Shown: one piece after another, positions 48,134 to 59,300 of the stretch
How the letters are laid out: every line of letters begins with the position of its first letter
How positions within the stretch are numbered: position 1 is the first letter of the stretch
Origin: Zychaea mexicana
Lineage: Eukaryota > Mucoromycota > Mucoromycetes > Mucorales > Lichtheimiaceae
Assembly: GCF_025766255.1 (NCBI RefSeq)
Contig: NW_026516703.1
Location: forward strand, 248,001-312,000
Direction: 5' to 3'
DNA: 64,000 nucleotides
Notes under the pieces: model-generated
What the model was told of the DNA's origin: nothing
Database searches by the model: none
What the model saw: only the letters and a program-made list of their open reading frames with translations
Position numbers and translations under genes: made by a program

Positions 48134-48713
48134 TTTTGGTGTAAGTATTGTTATCGTGATCTGCTTTTGCGTGTTTTCTGCTCGTATCGCTAAAATAAAA
48201 CAATTCCTTTATTAACAAGGTCGTCTATCCGCTAAACTTCTTTTTTAATTACGATAAAGTCTGTACTACTACACAATTTTTGTTCCTCTCTTCTTCCGTC
48301 ATAGTCTTTGCATCGCCATCGTTCTTTTATTGTTTGTTTCCCTATGAATATTCCCATAACAGATTTTTGTTGTCCTAAAAAATAAAAATAAAACGCTATA
48401 TCTTATATCTATAAAAAAGCAATTGAATAGTATGTTTGGTCTAATGATAATCGAGAGTTACTTTCTGTCGTTGTACGGCTCGTCCAGTGAGAAGCCTGTT
48501 TTTGGAGATATGCTGTTTATCTACCCAATGAAACGCTAGTGTTACTCTGTCAGACGTTGAAGGTGTGTGTAAAAACGTACGAAATCAGCACAATTGTGTG
48601 CAATGAGTGTGCGAAAGGATACATATTATCCTGCACAAAGCTGTGTGCAAAAAATGTCGTAGACACACATTCTTACACATCGCTCAAATTCCGCACACTT
48701 TTTTCCTATGGTG

Positions 48714-49140
48714 TGTTGCTTTATAATTTTCCCCATCCGCCAATAGTTCTCTGAACTACGCAGTGCAACCTCCCTCCCTCCATCCTGAAGTTATACTCTA
48801 TCCGAGTAAGTTATGTATGTGCTGCCGCAGATAAGTTGACCCGCTCATGATGAGTATACGCTGCCACTAGTGAAGTTGACTCACACTTCATTGATTTTCA
48901 TTGCAGCTGACAAAGTTAATCGGTTCGTTAGTTTTTGTGCGGGTTTTACGTTTTTTTTTGAACAGCGTTCAAGATCCATTGAGACGATCAGGAGAATAAC
49001 TCTATAAACGATGACTTCCTATATTATATCTTTTTGACACTTTTGCGCGTAATGTCTTTCTCCATTTCTAACCTTGTTTACTCGCTATCCCTTTGTGCAT
49101 TCGAGTATAAAGTAAAATAGCCAAGTCGTTGCGTCACAGT
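48714..49140. other. Intergenic, nothing recognised
   Basis: Right flank of the CACTA-like element; no ORF or motif of note. Confidence 0.5.
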
Positions 49141-49795
49141 GCGCTTTCAACGGAAAGAAAGGTAATGTCAACTTGAGGCATGTAGTGTTTGCTGACGGGT
49201 TACCTCAAGTTTATCTAACAGAACAAAGAACAGTTCAAGTAAATTATATGTAGATGATACTTTCTGTACATTCTGTGTCACTCCTGCAATCATTCGGAAA
49301 AAGAACGTATGTGTTGAACAAACTTATGGTATCAATAATGACAATGGATACGATCTCTGCAATTTGTGGTATACTTCCTGATAAGGTTTTATCTAAAACG
49401 GCAAAAATCTACATATACGATGCTTAACCCTTGGCCTTAATCGCCTAGCAGTATATGGAGCTGACTCGGTCGAAATGATGCGCTTAGGCATTTATTATTG
49501 CTGATGATGTTGCCAAACACAGTGACTAACCATCTAATTTCTATAAGATTTGACAGCAGCATATGCTGGCGCAATGTACTATTGTAGGATTAATTAACTT
49601 GTTCGTGTGTCGCTTTATTGTACATCTAATGAAGGCTTATTTTTCACTGATGACTTTATTCATACAAGGCTCTTTTTCCCCAGTTAAAGCTATATATATA
49701 TATATATATATTTATATACCTCTAGGTTTGAGGTGGATAGCAGTAACGCTGATGGCTCGTTATATCAAGTTTGATGAAGTTTGCAGACCAAACAA
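49141..49795. repeat. Diverged repeat R, left part of copy 1
   Basis: Colinear with 54640-55295: shared blocks include GTAATGTCAACTTGAGGCAT, CACCTCAAGTTTAT/TACCTCAAGTTTAT, ACTTTCTGTACATT, TGCTTAACCC-TGGCCTT and GTAACGCTGATGG. No coding frame. Contains a (TA)n tract at about 49690-49712. The remainder of the repeat resumes at about 51953. Confidence 0.7.
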
Positions 49796-50558
49796 ATTGC
49801 GATAACCGCTCGCACAGACGCAAGAACTCGTGCTACTGCCTTCAGTTCGTGTCGTGGTGCTGTTGCGCCTGTAAGTAGGCAGCAACAGAATTGATGCTCG
49901 GTCCTGTTTGCAGATGGACAGCCGAAGCCTAAGAAGAAAAAAAAATTCCCAGATAAACAAATTTTGAGCTTTACAAATTGATAACACTAACAGATGTTAT
50001 TGACTTACAGGAGAACGAGCATGCTTTTGATGAACTTTCCTGTGCAGAAAAGGACACGGAAAGCTGCACAGAAAAGAACGCAGAGGGCTGCAAGGTAAGA
50101 GAAGGCGATGGCGACGGCGACGGTGACAAGGGCGACGGTGACAAGCGGAACGATGACAAGCGGGACGATGATGCCGGCGATGACGGAAGAGTCCCAGGAT
50201 CCCTTTCGCAGATGCTGCATTCTTCAAGATGTCCACTGTCAGCAAGACAGTTCAACGATGGAGAACCATCGAGGTACAGCTGCAACTTGAAGCGGAGGCA
50301 TGTGTTGACTATTATGAATTGGGGTAATAGACATCAGAATATTGGTATTTATCTCAAACATTTTTATAAAGAGAGAACATTTTACATGTGCAAACGCAAG
50401 CGTCTGTTCAGCGTCTTCGATCCTTTGCTTATTGTCATCTTGGTCTTGCTGCTCAGCCAATAAATTGTGCTCATCTCCTGGCGCACGTTGTAATAAACCC
50501 GGCAAATTGAAGCAGTTTATTTTATCTTTTACATAGTAACGTATGCTTAAATATAGGA
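49796..50558. other. Left part of the sequence interrupting repeat R
   Basis: Lies within the 2.15 kb that separates the two parts of repeat R. A 161-codon plus-strand frame here (49978-50463) is Asp/Gly/Lys low complexity from a GACGGCGA-type repeat and is not supported as a gene. The minus strand may hold decayed 3' sequence of the recombinase-like gene. Confidence 0.35.
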
Positions 50559-51960
50559 CTATTTGTACGCAAGAGTTTCTGCCATTCCTATGAGCAAGGT
50601 CGAAAGCATGGATTGCTTCGGTGGACAAGTACCGAAATCGCTCGCCGTCCGTGCATAGAGCATACTGGCAACGGACGCAGAATGTGCAGCTTGCAAATAA
50701 AAAAGGGAAGGTTCCAAACGATTGACTACCGGTCGAATGGCGAACTTCACTGCTGGTGGGTAACGCATCCTCAATGCTGCCATCGCCGCCATCTACGTCC
50801 GGATGCTCGCTCAACTCCTCGCTCGTGTCAATAAGTTGAGTACCTCACTGCAGATAGTGGCGCATGAAGAACGTGGCCACGTGGCGATAGGCTTGCAGAC
50901 CGAGACCAGCACCGGTATATTCGCGCAAGTAGCTAGTAAAAAATAGTTAAGTATTATGTTAAATATGTGTCTTTTTTTTGAAGATAATTTCTCTTTCTTT
51001 ATTGATAAGGTGTTGAATACATACCTATAGAGGTCTTTGCTGAAGATACTGCTCGTGACGACCTTGCCATCAGCGACGAAGAGAAAATCTCGGTAATTCT
51101 CTAAGCCGACGTCCACATCTGCTGTGCCCTCTCGAGTTTGACGAAAAGCGAACGATATTTCCAACAAGCAAACAATGACAACTACAAAGGATTATAACTA
51201 CCGCTTGAAAGGGTAGACAAGCACAAAGTACTGTAGGACGATATCACTCAATTCCTTTGTCAAGAATCGAGCAATATATCGATCGGCGGTTCCACGAGAC
51301 CGACGCTTGTAGTAGTACTGGATGAGCATGATCTTGCTACGGTACCAGCAATACAGCGCTTCGCACCACGAGCTGGCGAACGAATCGTAGTGCAGGCGAC
51401 CTCTTCACTAAGAGCAGGCTGGCCAGAGTAACATGGATAAGCACCATTATCATCATCAGCTTTCGAGCCTGCGCCAACCACCTAAGTACAAGGCATCCAA
51501 GTTCCGCACCAGTCGGCTGTCGTTGAAAGTTACGAATTCGGCCGTATGCTGGAAAGCCAAGTGTTATATTAGCACCAAAAGATATCTGTGATCGAAGGTC
51601 GGGTTGTTCGGTCTTGTGAAAAAGGTGATGTTATGGTCAACCATCTTGATTTCGTCCTCCATCTCATGGAAGCGAGAACGGAAAGACTGCTGCAGTTGAT
51701 AGCCACGCAATACCTGGTCATTCAACTGTTTCCAGCAGTCGACGAGTAGGCGGTTAATACCAACCTGGAGGTTGATTAGGTCCACTTGTGTCGCGCAGTA
51801 TTGGATGGTCCGGTAATCATCAATCACCAGAAGCCATGAGTGCTGTCCGCATTGTTTCAGTGAACATGTTCATCACTGTCGAAGCGCCATCGATGAGCCA
51901 ATACAATGTTTCCCGTTCATTTTCACTAAGTATAAGTGGATAGAAGACAAAACTTGCACA
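50559..51960 (-). pseudogene. Broken tyrosine-recombinase-like (Crypton-type) gene
   Basis: Pieces in order on the minus strand: ETLYWLIDGASTVMNMFTET; QVDLINLQVGINRLLVDCWK; a segment with YCWYRSKIMLIQYYYKRRSR; SFAFRQTREGTADVDVGLEN then FLFVADGKVVTSSIFSKDLYR; after an intron YLREYTGAGLGLQAYRHVAT; and finally LQAAHSASVASMLYART. The last two resemble the Arg-His and His...Tyr boxes of tyrosine recombinases, in the style of fungal Crypton and telomere-helicase-associated proteins. The pieces lie in different frames with stops between, at least one of them (near 50760) a frameshift rather than an intron, so the gene looks dead. Family assignment is tentative. Confidence 0.45.
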
Positions 51961-52060
51961 TTACTTGGGGTAATTGAAAAGATTAGTATATAAAAAAATG
52001 AAGCACGGTGTATATAAAGCGAACACCATGACAGCATATTTAATTTTCTGTCCGTTGAAA
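51953..52060. repeat. Diverged repeat R, right part of copy 1
   Basis: Matches 55300-55420 (ACTTG-CACA-TACTTG-GGTAAT, CGGTGTATA, TTTAATTTTCTGTCCGT). In copy 2 this follows directly after the left part; here 2.15 kb intervenes. Confidence 0.65.
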
Positions 52061-52890
52061 TACAAGCTTTATGGTTGAATTTCATATGGTTGAGTACTGC
52101 CTCTGCCTATCAAAATGCTACAGATACTTTGATCCGACATTCGACAGGTGAAATCTGACCTGTGAAACCTTTAGAAACAAAAACAGCATGATCTCAGTGC
52201 CATAAAAGCTTGACATAACTTAAAATCCTGCATAATCGTCCGATCAACCACAAACCCCCGCCCATCTTTTATGTTAGTGTTAAATTTATGCACTGAGATA
52301 TCTGAGGCCCCTACTATGGTAAAAGATATCAAACCTTTGTATTAGTAAAACATGTATTAGTATCGTATTCAAATGGTGAGATATATGAGCCGCGGCAAGA
52401 CAGCGTCAGTTCACGCAGGCTATACTGAATGAACCGCCATGGCAAATTTCCAAAACAAACGACCATCCAAACAAACAAAACATATACCCACTGCCTGTTC
52501 CTCCGCATGGACAAAACTCACACTTCTGAAGTACGCCCGCACTGCCGTGCCGCCAAGCTATCTTTGTCGAACACGTAGCTATGGCACACGCGAGTGATCC
52601 TTGGACACCAGTGAAACTGCCGCTTTAATTACTATCACTTTACGTTGGCATTGCAACACCAACAGCATATTCTTCATCCACTGCATGTCCATTAAATTCG
52701 ACCGAGCCACATTTTCGCACTTACGTTCTTCCGACACAGGATCAGACGGATCGTTGTTAATTCGGGATGATCGATCAAACTGCATAATCAAAAGTAACAA
52801 ACCAAAGACCTCGTTGACAACAACGTGGATCAATTTGGCGTTTATGATGTAAAAAAAGTGCAACATCCGGTTTTAGCGAAAGAAGAAAGT

Positions 52891-52898
52891 TATAAAAG
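52891..52898 (+). promoter_or_regulatory. TATA box of GDSL esterase copy B
   Basis: TATAAAAG, 87 bp upstream of the ATG, identical to copy A. Confidence 0.65.
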
Positions 52899-52977
52899 GA
52901 GAATCTTTCAGTTATATTTCTTTTTGTTCGCTATCACACATTTATCATCTTTATTATAAGCATCTACTACTACAATT

Positions 52978-53838
52978 ATGAAAACAGCAGTTATTCTCAG
53001 CGCACTTTGCCTTGCAACCGCAACCAGCGTCTCTGCCTTGGAAAAGATCATTGCTTATGCCGACAGTTTCACTGACAATGGCAATGATTACAAGCACAGC
53101 GGCTTCCCTGTTTCTCCTCCCTACTGGAAGGGCCGCTTTAGCAACGGTCCCACCTGGCTCGAGTACGTCGCAGACGAATTGGATGGCCACAAGGTGATTA
53201 ACTTTGGCCACGGTGGTGCCCCCGCCGACAATGCCTACATGATGTCCGTCTTCAATGGGTACACTGTCCCTGGCACTGTCCAACAGGTCGAGCAACTTGA
53301 AGCCAACGGCACCCCCGAAGATCTTTACATCATCTCCATTGGTTACAATGACTTGAACGGTATCATCAACCCTGACCAGTACAAGATTGTCAAGCCCGGT
53401 TACGGTGTTGAGGATGTTACCGGCGGCGTTGTCAAGACCGTCAACAAGTTGGTTGAAAAATATGGCGCCAAGCACTTTTTGATCCAAAATTGCCCTCCTT
53501 TCTGGCGCTGGCCCGTGGTCAAGGACGAGGACAAGGAGCGTGGCAAGGAATTGCAGATCGCCTATAACGATTTGACCAAGCAGGAGCTCGAGAAGATTAA
53601 GGGTATCGATGTGCAGTTCCAGGACATCAGCACCTTCTGGAACAACCTTTTGGATCATCCCGAGAGCCTTGGTTTGCGCACGGACAACGGCCCTTGCAAC
53701 CCTGGTATTGGCAATGACAACCTTTGCGATGATCCTGAGACTCACATGTACTTTGACAGCTACCACCCTAACAAGAAGGCTCACAAGGCTTGGGGTGAAT
53801 GGGCTGCCGACGATCTCAAGAAGCGCTATGACCTTTAA
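52978..53838 (+). CDS. Secreted GDSL/SGNH esterase, copy B
   Basis: 286 residues, identical to copy A in amino-acid sequence, with only two synonym changes noticed (AAG to AAA near 53460, AAA to AAG near 53786). It has the same signal peptide and SGNH blocks (ADSF, GHGG, GYND, DSYH). Both promoters are kept, so both copies are probably expressed and raise the dose of the secreted enzyme. Confidence 0.9.
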   Translation: MKTAVILSALCLATATSVSALEKIIAYADSFTDNGNDYKHSGFPVSPPYWKGRFSNGPTWLEYVADELDGHKVINFGHGGAPADNAYMMSVFNGYTVPGTVQQVEQLEANGTPEDLYIISIGYNDLNGIINPDQYKIVKPGYGVEDVTGGVVKTVNKLVEKYGAKHFLIQNCPPFWRWPVVKDEDKERGKELQIAYNDLTKQELEKIKGIDVQFQDISTFWNNLLDHPESLGLRTDNGPCNPGIGNDNLCDDPETHMYFDSYHPNKKAHKAWGEWAADDLKKRYDL

Positions 53839-53989
53839 TTATAAGTCCAAACTACTATGTTTAGCTCTTTTTGAATTCATCTCTATTCCTTCCATTTTAA
53901 AAATCATATAACCTGACTTGATAAAGTAATTATTGGAAACAAATTTGAATAAAGCAATGTGACATCTCGCTTCATTGCAAGTTAAACAA

Positions 53990-54350
53990 ATATAAGCAGT
54001 CTGCATTATCGGCGTCGTTGCAAGCCAAGCCATCATCTGTTGCTCCCTTGCAGGGTCGTGAGCAAGACGACGAGCAAAATCGTACGCTTCTTGATTAGTG
54101 CTCTATAAAAGATGCCGTTAAACATCCAAAAGGTATCAATTGCCATTTGCTGCCGTTTGTAGCCTTTCGGATACCTAAAACCACCTTGCAAGACCCTGCA
54201 AGATCTCTGAAGGCACAAACGATAATCTGAAAGTTTGGATGCAGTTGTATGATCATCATGTACGATGAGTAATCTTACATTCCACCGATATAGTACTTAC
54301 CAGCTTTTTCGACGCATTAAGTTTGTTTTGGGAAGCCACGACAGAACAAT
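53990..54350 (-). pseudogene. Decayed ORF inside duplication copy B
   Basis: Counterpart of 43200-43560 with the same frame break and several further substitutions (for example EYPK to RYPK). No family recognised. Confidence 0.3.
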
Positions 54351-54639
54351 AAACTGACTCAGTTAATGCATAGCAATTTTCAGAAATGCTGCTTTTCTTG
54401 CAACTATGAAAGCACATTGATATATATAATAACGCCTTGCAGCTTGGACTTACTACTACCCAGAGACGATGTTCATAGCGTTAGAAAGAGAAAATAAAAT
54501 GGTGAATTACGACGTGTCCGGGGGCAGAAACTGACGAACCTATCTTGCCAAAGTGCGAAAGCATTAAAAAGTCGGTGACTGGAAAAACCACTATTGAAAT
54601 ATGGTGATTTTGCGGTTCTGATACTCAAAACGAACGTGT

Positions 54640-55420
54640 TGAAAAACGGAGAGAAAAGTAATGTCAACTTGAGGCATGTAGTGTTTGTTGGAGTAGCGTG
54701 ATATTAGAATATACAAACAGTATACGGCTCACCTCAAGTTTATGTTACAGAAGAGACAACAGTACGAGTTAAATAAACTGTAGATGTATACACTTTCTGT
54801 ACATTAGGTGGCATTCGTGTAATGATTCGCGTAGAGAACGTATGCGTTGAACAAACGTATCGTATCAAAAAATAATAATGGGTAAATTCTCGGTATGATA
54901 GTAGTTTGCAGTATGATACTTTTAGACAGGTTTTTATCTGACAAAAGTAAAAATGAAACATATCATGCGATATATCTAGTATGCTTAACCCCTGGCCTTG
55001 ATTGTAATTGTACGTTCTAGCAGTATCTATAGCTGAACCGATCGGAATAATGTGCTTGGCAAGTTGCTGATGATGATGTTGCTGTACACATCAGCGAGTA
55101 GAGTACTGTAGGTTTGACAGCAGCGTATGCTAGCACAGTATGCTTTTCAACTTGTAGGTGAGGCGCATTAGTGTACATCCAATAACTCTCATTGACTTCT
55201 TTTCCCTAGAGCCATATTTATACAGAACTCTAAATCTGAGGTGGTTAGTAGTAACGCTGATGGTTTCGTCATATCAAGTCTGATGGGGTTTGCGGTTAAA
55301 TGTCAAAACTTGGCACACTACTTGAGGTAATAAAGATAAAAGGGCTCATTTGAAACAGCGGTGTATACAAGCAAATGTAATATTTCATGACACCAAATTT
55401 AATTTTCTGTCCGTCAGAAA
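54640..55420. repeat. Diverged repeat R, copy 2 (uninterrupted)
   Basis: Contiguous version of the repeat split at 49141-49795 / 51953-52060. No coding frame; shared blocks listed there. Confidence 0.7.
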
Positions 55421-56372
55421 GGGATGAGAAATGCAGCAACAACATCTTTCCCCGCAACTGCCACGTTACATCACATACCAAATTTGATGATTCGTTTGTC
55501 TCACCAGGAAAGCCTTAGTTGAATTCTTTGCTGCAGTTTCCTGTATACATGGTGTATTGTTATATAGAAGCGACATAGTGCGGACTGTGAACGTCTCTAC
55601 TTGTAATCATATCCGCATGATGAAAAGCAACAAGTTGGCTCTCGTTTTTCTCACTACATCATATATCCACACGTTCGTTGCCTGTTTCGAGCATGTGCAA
55701 TGACAGTGATTGGATGGAGCATGTATTCTGGCTTATATATCGCTCTTTGCAGCTACAACAAGGGGATGGGGCTGGATCATAAACCTCTGGAACACAACCT
55801 TTTGTCTTCGCCATGTACCCGTTCGAAAGCGGGAACATCTTTTTTGCGGGGACTAGATCCAGGAGTGGAGGTTTGTATGCTTGATGTACCTGCGAGTGCT
55901 TGCAAATTGTTGTGCACCTCGTGTCCCTAGACGGACAAGCACCACCCGCATCATCCATTATGGGCGCTCTTCATACCAAAGCAGCACAGGCGACCAAGTG
56001 TGTGTGGAAGCACTGTGTGACACTGCAGGCTCCGCCAAATAATTCCTTTAAAATGTTCTCGTTCCCTCTCTTCCTTCTCTTCTTCTTTATCCTGTGTGTT
56101 GTGCGGGCCCTCTCTCTCACTCTCTCCTCCTTTCAGCAGCTACGTTTGATACAGTCGAGCTGCTGCTTATTTCCCTTCGTAAACATCTTACTTTATCCTA
56201 TCTCATATTTCTTATTCAGTCAGAATACCTTTTTTACTGTCTACTGCTGCTTAAACTTACTTTCACTCTCAAGCAACACCCCCTCCACCACGCACACACA
56301 ACACTTTTACCTTCCATTAGAGACAACAGCATATAAAAAGATACACAGCGTTCCTACTAGACAATTGACAGC
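55421..56372. other. Intergenic and dynactin promoter
   Basis: No gene seen in the left half. From 56050 a strong pyrimidine-rich tract leads to the dynactin start. Confidence 0.5.
56332..56339 (+). promoter_or_regulatory. TATA-like element of dynactin gene
   Basis: TATAAAAA 41 bp before the ATG at 56373. The position is close to the start codon, so the leader would be very short. Confidence 0.4.
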
Positions 56373-59300
56373 ATGTCCGTAGTCGACAGGCACAGACGCC
56401 AATCTGTTGCCCTCGGAGCAGCCCGCCGAAACAGTCTCCACAGCAGCGTAATCAACAATGGAGTATCAACACCCAGCAGCAGCAACAGCAACGCATTGCC
56501 AAGCGATCTTCAAGTCGGGGCTCGAGTACTTGTTCATGGCGAGAATCTCGGCACCGTTCGTTATGCTGGCCCGACGAGTTTCCAGACAGGCAAATGGGTC
56601 GGTGTTGAACTTGATGAGCCTTTGGGAAAAAACAACGGTGTCGTTCAGGGGAAACGGTACTTTGAATGCCGCTCAAACCATGGCGTATTCGTTCGTCCTG
56701 CGCATGCTAAAGTGCTACCACCCTCAACTAAAAAGGTATTAAACCTTAGACTATATATATATATAGCACCCTTGAAATCATTTCTTGAAATAGCCCTTCT
56801 AGAGAGATGGACAGAGATGGGAGAAGAGAGAGAAGGGAACAGAAGGGGAGGTTAAATAAGTGAGAACGCTGTCATATTGATTGAAAAGGGGGTGTATGTG
56901 TGCTCATATCGTACAGGAAACAGCACCAGCATCGCCTCGATCGGATCGGAACAGCGACTCGCCTCAAAGACCACAGCAGGATCCGGGTCGTGCTGTCAAA
57001 GCAGCTGCTCGTCGCTCGATGACCCAGGCACCAGCACAGCCAGCCTCACTCGCCAAACGACGTGCATCCATGGCTGCTTCAACCGTAGAATCCTCTCGTC
57101 AAACCGCATCGCCTGCCACACGAGCCACACGAGTGCCGCAACAACACCAACAGACAAAGACAACAACAACTGGCACGAGTGCACGTCGACCGTCGTCCTA
57201 CGTTTCGCCTAGCTCTGCCAAATCGACCGCAACTACTGCCACTGCACGAACGCCGACAACACCGACCAGTCGTGCAACTACTGTACCCGCTACGCGAGGA
57301 ACAACAGCGACACCTACAGCAACAAAGACGAGCGGTACCCTTTCTAGAGCTGCTACTACGGGTAGCGCTCCGCCTCGACGGAAAAGCATGTATGTCAACA
57401 ATAAAGATGCTCAAGGAGGTCGTCCCCGATCCGGCACTGTGGGCGCTTCCTCAATGCGTGGTGAACCTAATACCGCTGCCGCTAAAGCAGCGGCGCGTGA
57501 AAAGGCAGCACGAGAGGCAGAGGAAGCTCGTTTAGCCGAAGAGGCAGCAGCAGCAGCTCGTAAGGCTGAAGAGCGTCGACTTGCAGAAGAAGAAGCGAGG
57601 GAACGCGAAATGAAGTTAGAACGTGAACGTCAGCTTCAACAAATCCGGATCCGTCAGCAACAACAGATGTTACTACGAGCTCAAAAGCAAGAACAACAAC
57701 GACAGCAGCAACAGCAAGAGTCAGCTGACGATGATAAAGAGAGTAGCGAATGCATGAGTCATGCAGACGACGACGAAGACGACGAAGACGACGAGGACGA
57801 TGACGATCGGACTCCTTCGCAAATAGACACCGAGGAAGATTCGTCAGACAAGGATACACCTGCAACGCCAGCTGATCAAGACGATGGACCTGTTGAACGC
57901 ATGGTCAAAGATTGCAATCCAGGTCAATCGCAAGCACACCACGAACAACAACGACATCAGCCTGCTTATGGTGCTCTTGCTACAACCATGCCAATAAGCA
58001 AGTCGGATCAGGTAAAATAAAGCGATTATCCAAAAAGAACTTTACAATATATTCTTATGCGGAAGATCATTTTCTATATGAACCAACCATAGGTCGTTCC
58101 ACTCAAGGATTACGAAGAACTGCGATTCAAGTTGAAAATACTGGAAACAAAACGTCAAGAAGATCGTGAGCGTTACCGTGAACACGAAAAGATCAAAGAA
58201 GAAGCCCAACAATTTTTGACTCTGCGTAATAAACTTCAAGGTAACAACATCCCAGCCCAACAGTCTCCAATTAACTCCCGATTTTTCCTAAACGTAAAAA
58301 AACCTGCATGATTCTAGATAAAATTGGTGAACTACAAAAAGACCTTCGAGACACGAAACGCGAACTCAAAGAAACAGCTGCAGATAAAGAAAGTTTAGAA
58401 TCAAAATACAATGAAATGTCAGATTCGTTGGAGATGATGACTCTGGACAAAGAAGTTGCTGAAGAGCGAGCCGAAGTCTTGCAGCAAGAAGTCGACATTC
58501 TCAAGGACAAGATTGAGGAAATAAGTGTCGACTTGGATGTTCTTAAACGTGAAGCCGGTAAATACATCTTCTTCTCACAAATACCTATACATATACATAT
58601 TTTTGTCTATTTGCGATATTGACGATGGGGATAAATGTTTCACTAGATATTTTGAACCGACCTCCTAATCCTGACGGTGCTGATGATGATCAAGCACGAA
58701 ACTCTCTGGAAATTGTCCAGCTTGAGCGACATAACGAACGACTCCGCGAGGCATTGATTCGGTAAAGAAAGAATAGATAGTGCATGTAGACTTGAGGATA
58801 TTCACAATTGTCGGTGTGTTGGGAACTTTTTCCATAGCTTGCGAGATGCAACAAACGAACAAGAGGCCGAATTAAGTACTCAAATCAAGGAACTCGAAAA
58901 TGAAAACTACGAGCTATATGAAATTAAAGGTAAAACTAACTCCTAGTCCTTTCTGTCACTTTGTACAACGGGTCGACCGTTATCGCAAAAGACTAATCAT
59001 CTTTATTACAGCTCAATATGAAAAGGTTAAAGAAAAATTGGAGACTGCCGAGAGTCAGATCGAAGATCTGCGTCAGCGTCTTGACGATGCATTGGGTGCC
59101 GAAGAAATGGTTGAACAACTGACCGAAAGGAACCTTGCTCTCAATGAAAAGCTGGAAGAAATCCAAGCTGGCCATGATGATTTGGAAGCACTCAAAGAAC
59201 TTGCTGACGAATTGGAAGAAAACCACGTCGAAACCGAAAAGCAGCTTCAAGCAGAGATTGGTAAGGAATTGATACAATACTTTTGAAAAACTAAAGTGGT

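Larger units (their letters stand above)
45026..48713 (+). mobile_element. CACTA/Plavaka-like DNA transposon, 3.69 kb
   Basis: Terminal inverted repeats start CACCATAGGAAAAATGTGTGC on the left and CACCATAGGAAAAAAGTGTGC on the right (reverse complement). A 3-bp TGT flanks both ends (45023-45025 and 48714-48716), the duplication size typical of CACTA (EnSpm) elements. Sub-terminal regions hold many TGTGTGCAAAA / GTGTGCGG motifs in both orientations, as in CACTA elements. Inside are two spliced genes on the plus strand. No complete transposase is present, so it is probably a deletion derivative that may be mobilised in trans. Confidence 0.82.
52125..54564. repeat. 2.44-kb segmental duplication, copy B
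   Basis: Direct copy of 41333-43775, inserted between the two copies of repeat R. The offset is 10,792 bp at the left end and 10,789 bp at the right end, reflecting small indels. Confidence 0.95.

Noticed and set aside
49978..50463. 161-codon plus-strand frame with GDGDGDKGDGDK repeat
   Set aside because: Simple-sequence frame inside a decayed mobile block; no domain and opposite to the recombinase-like pieces.
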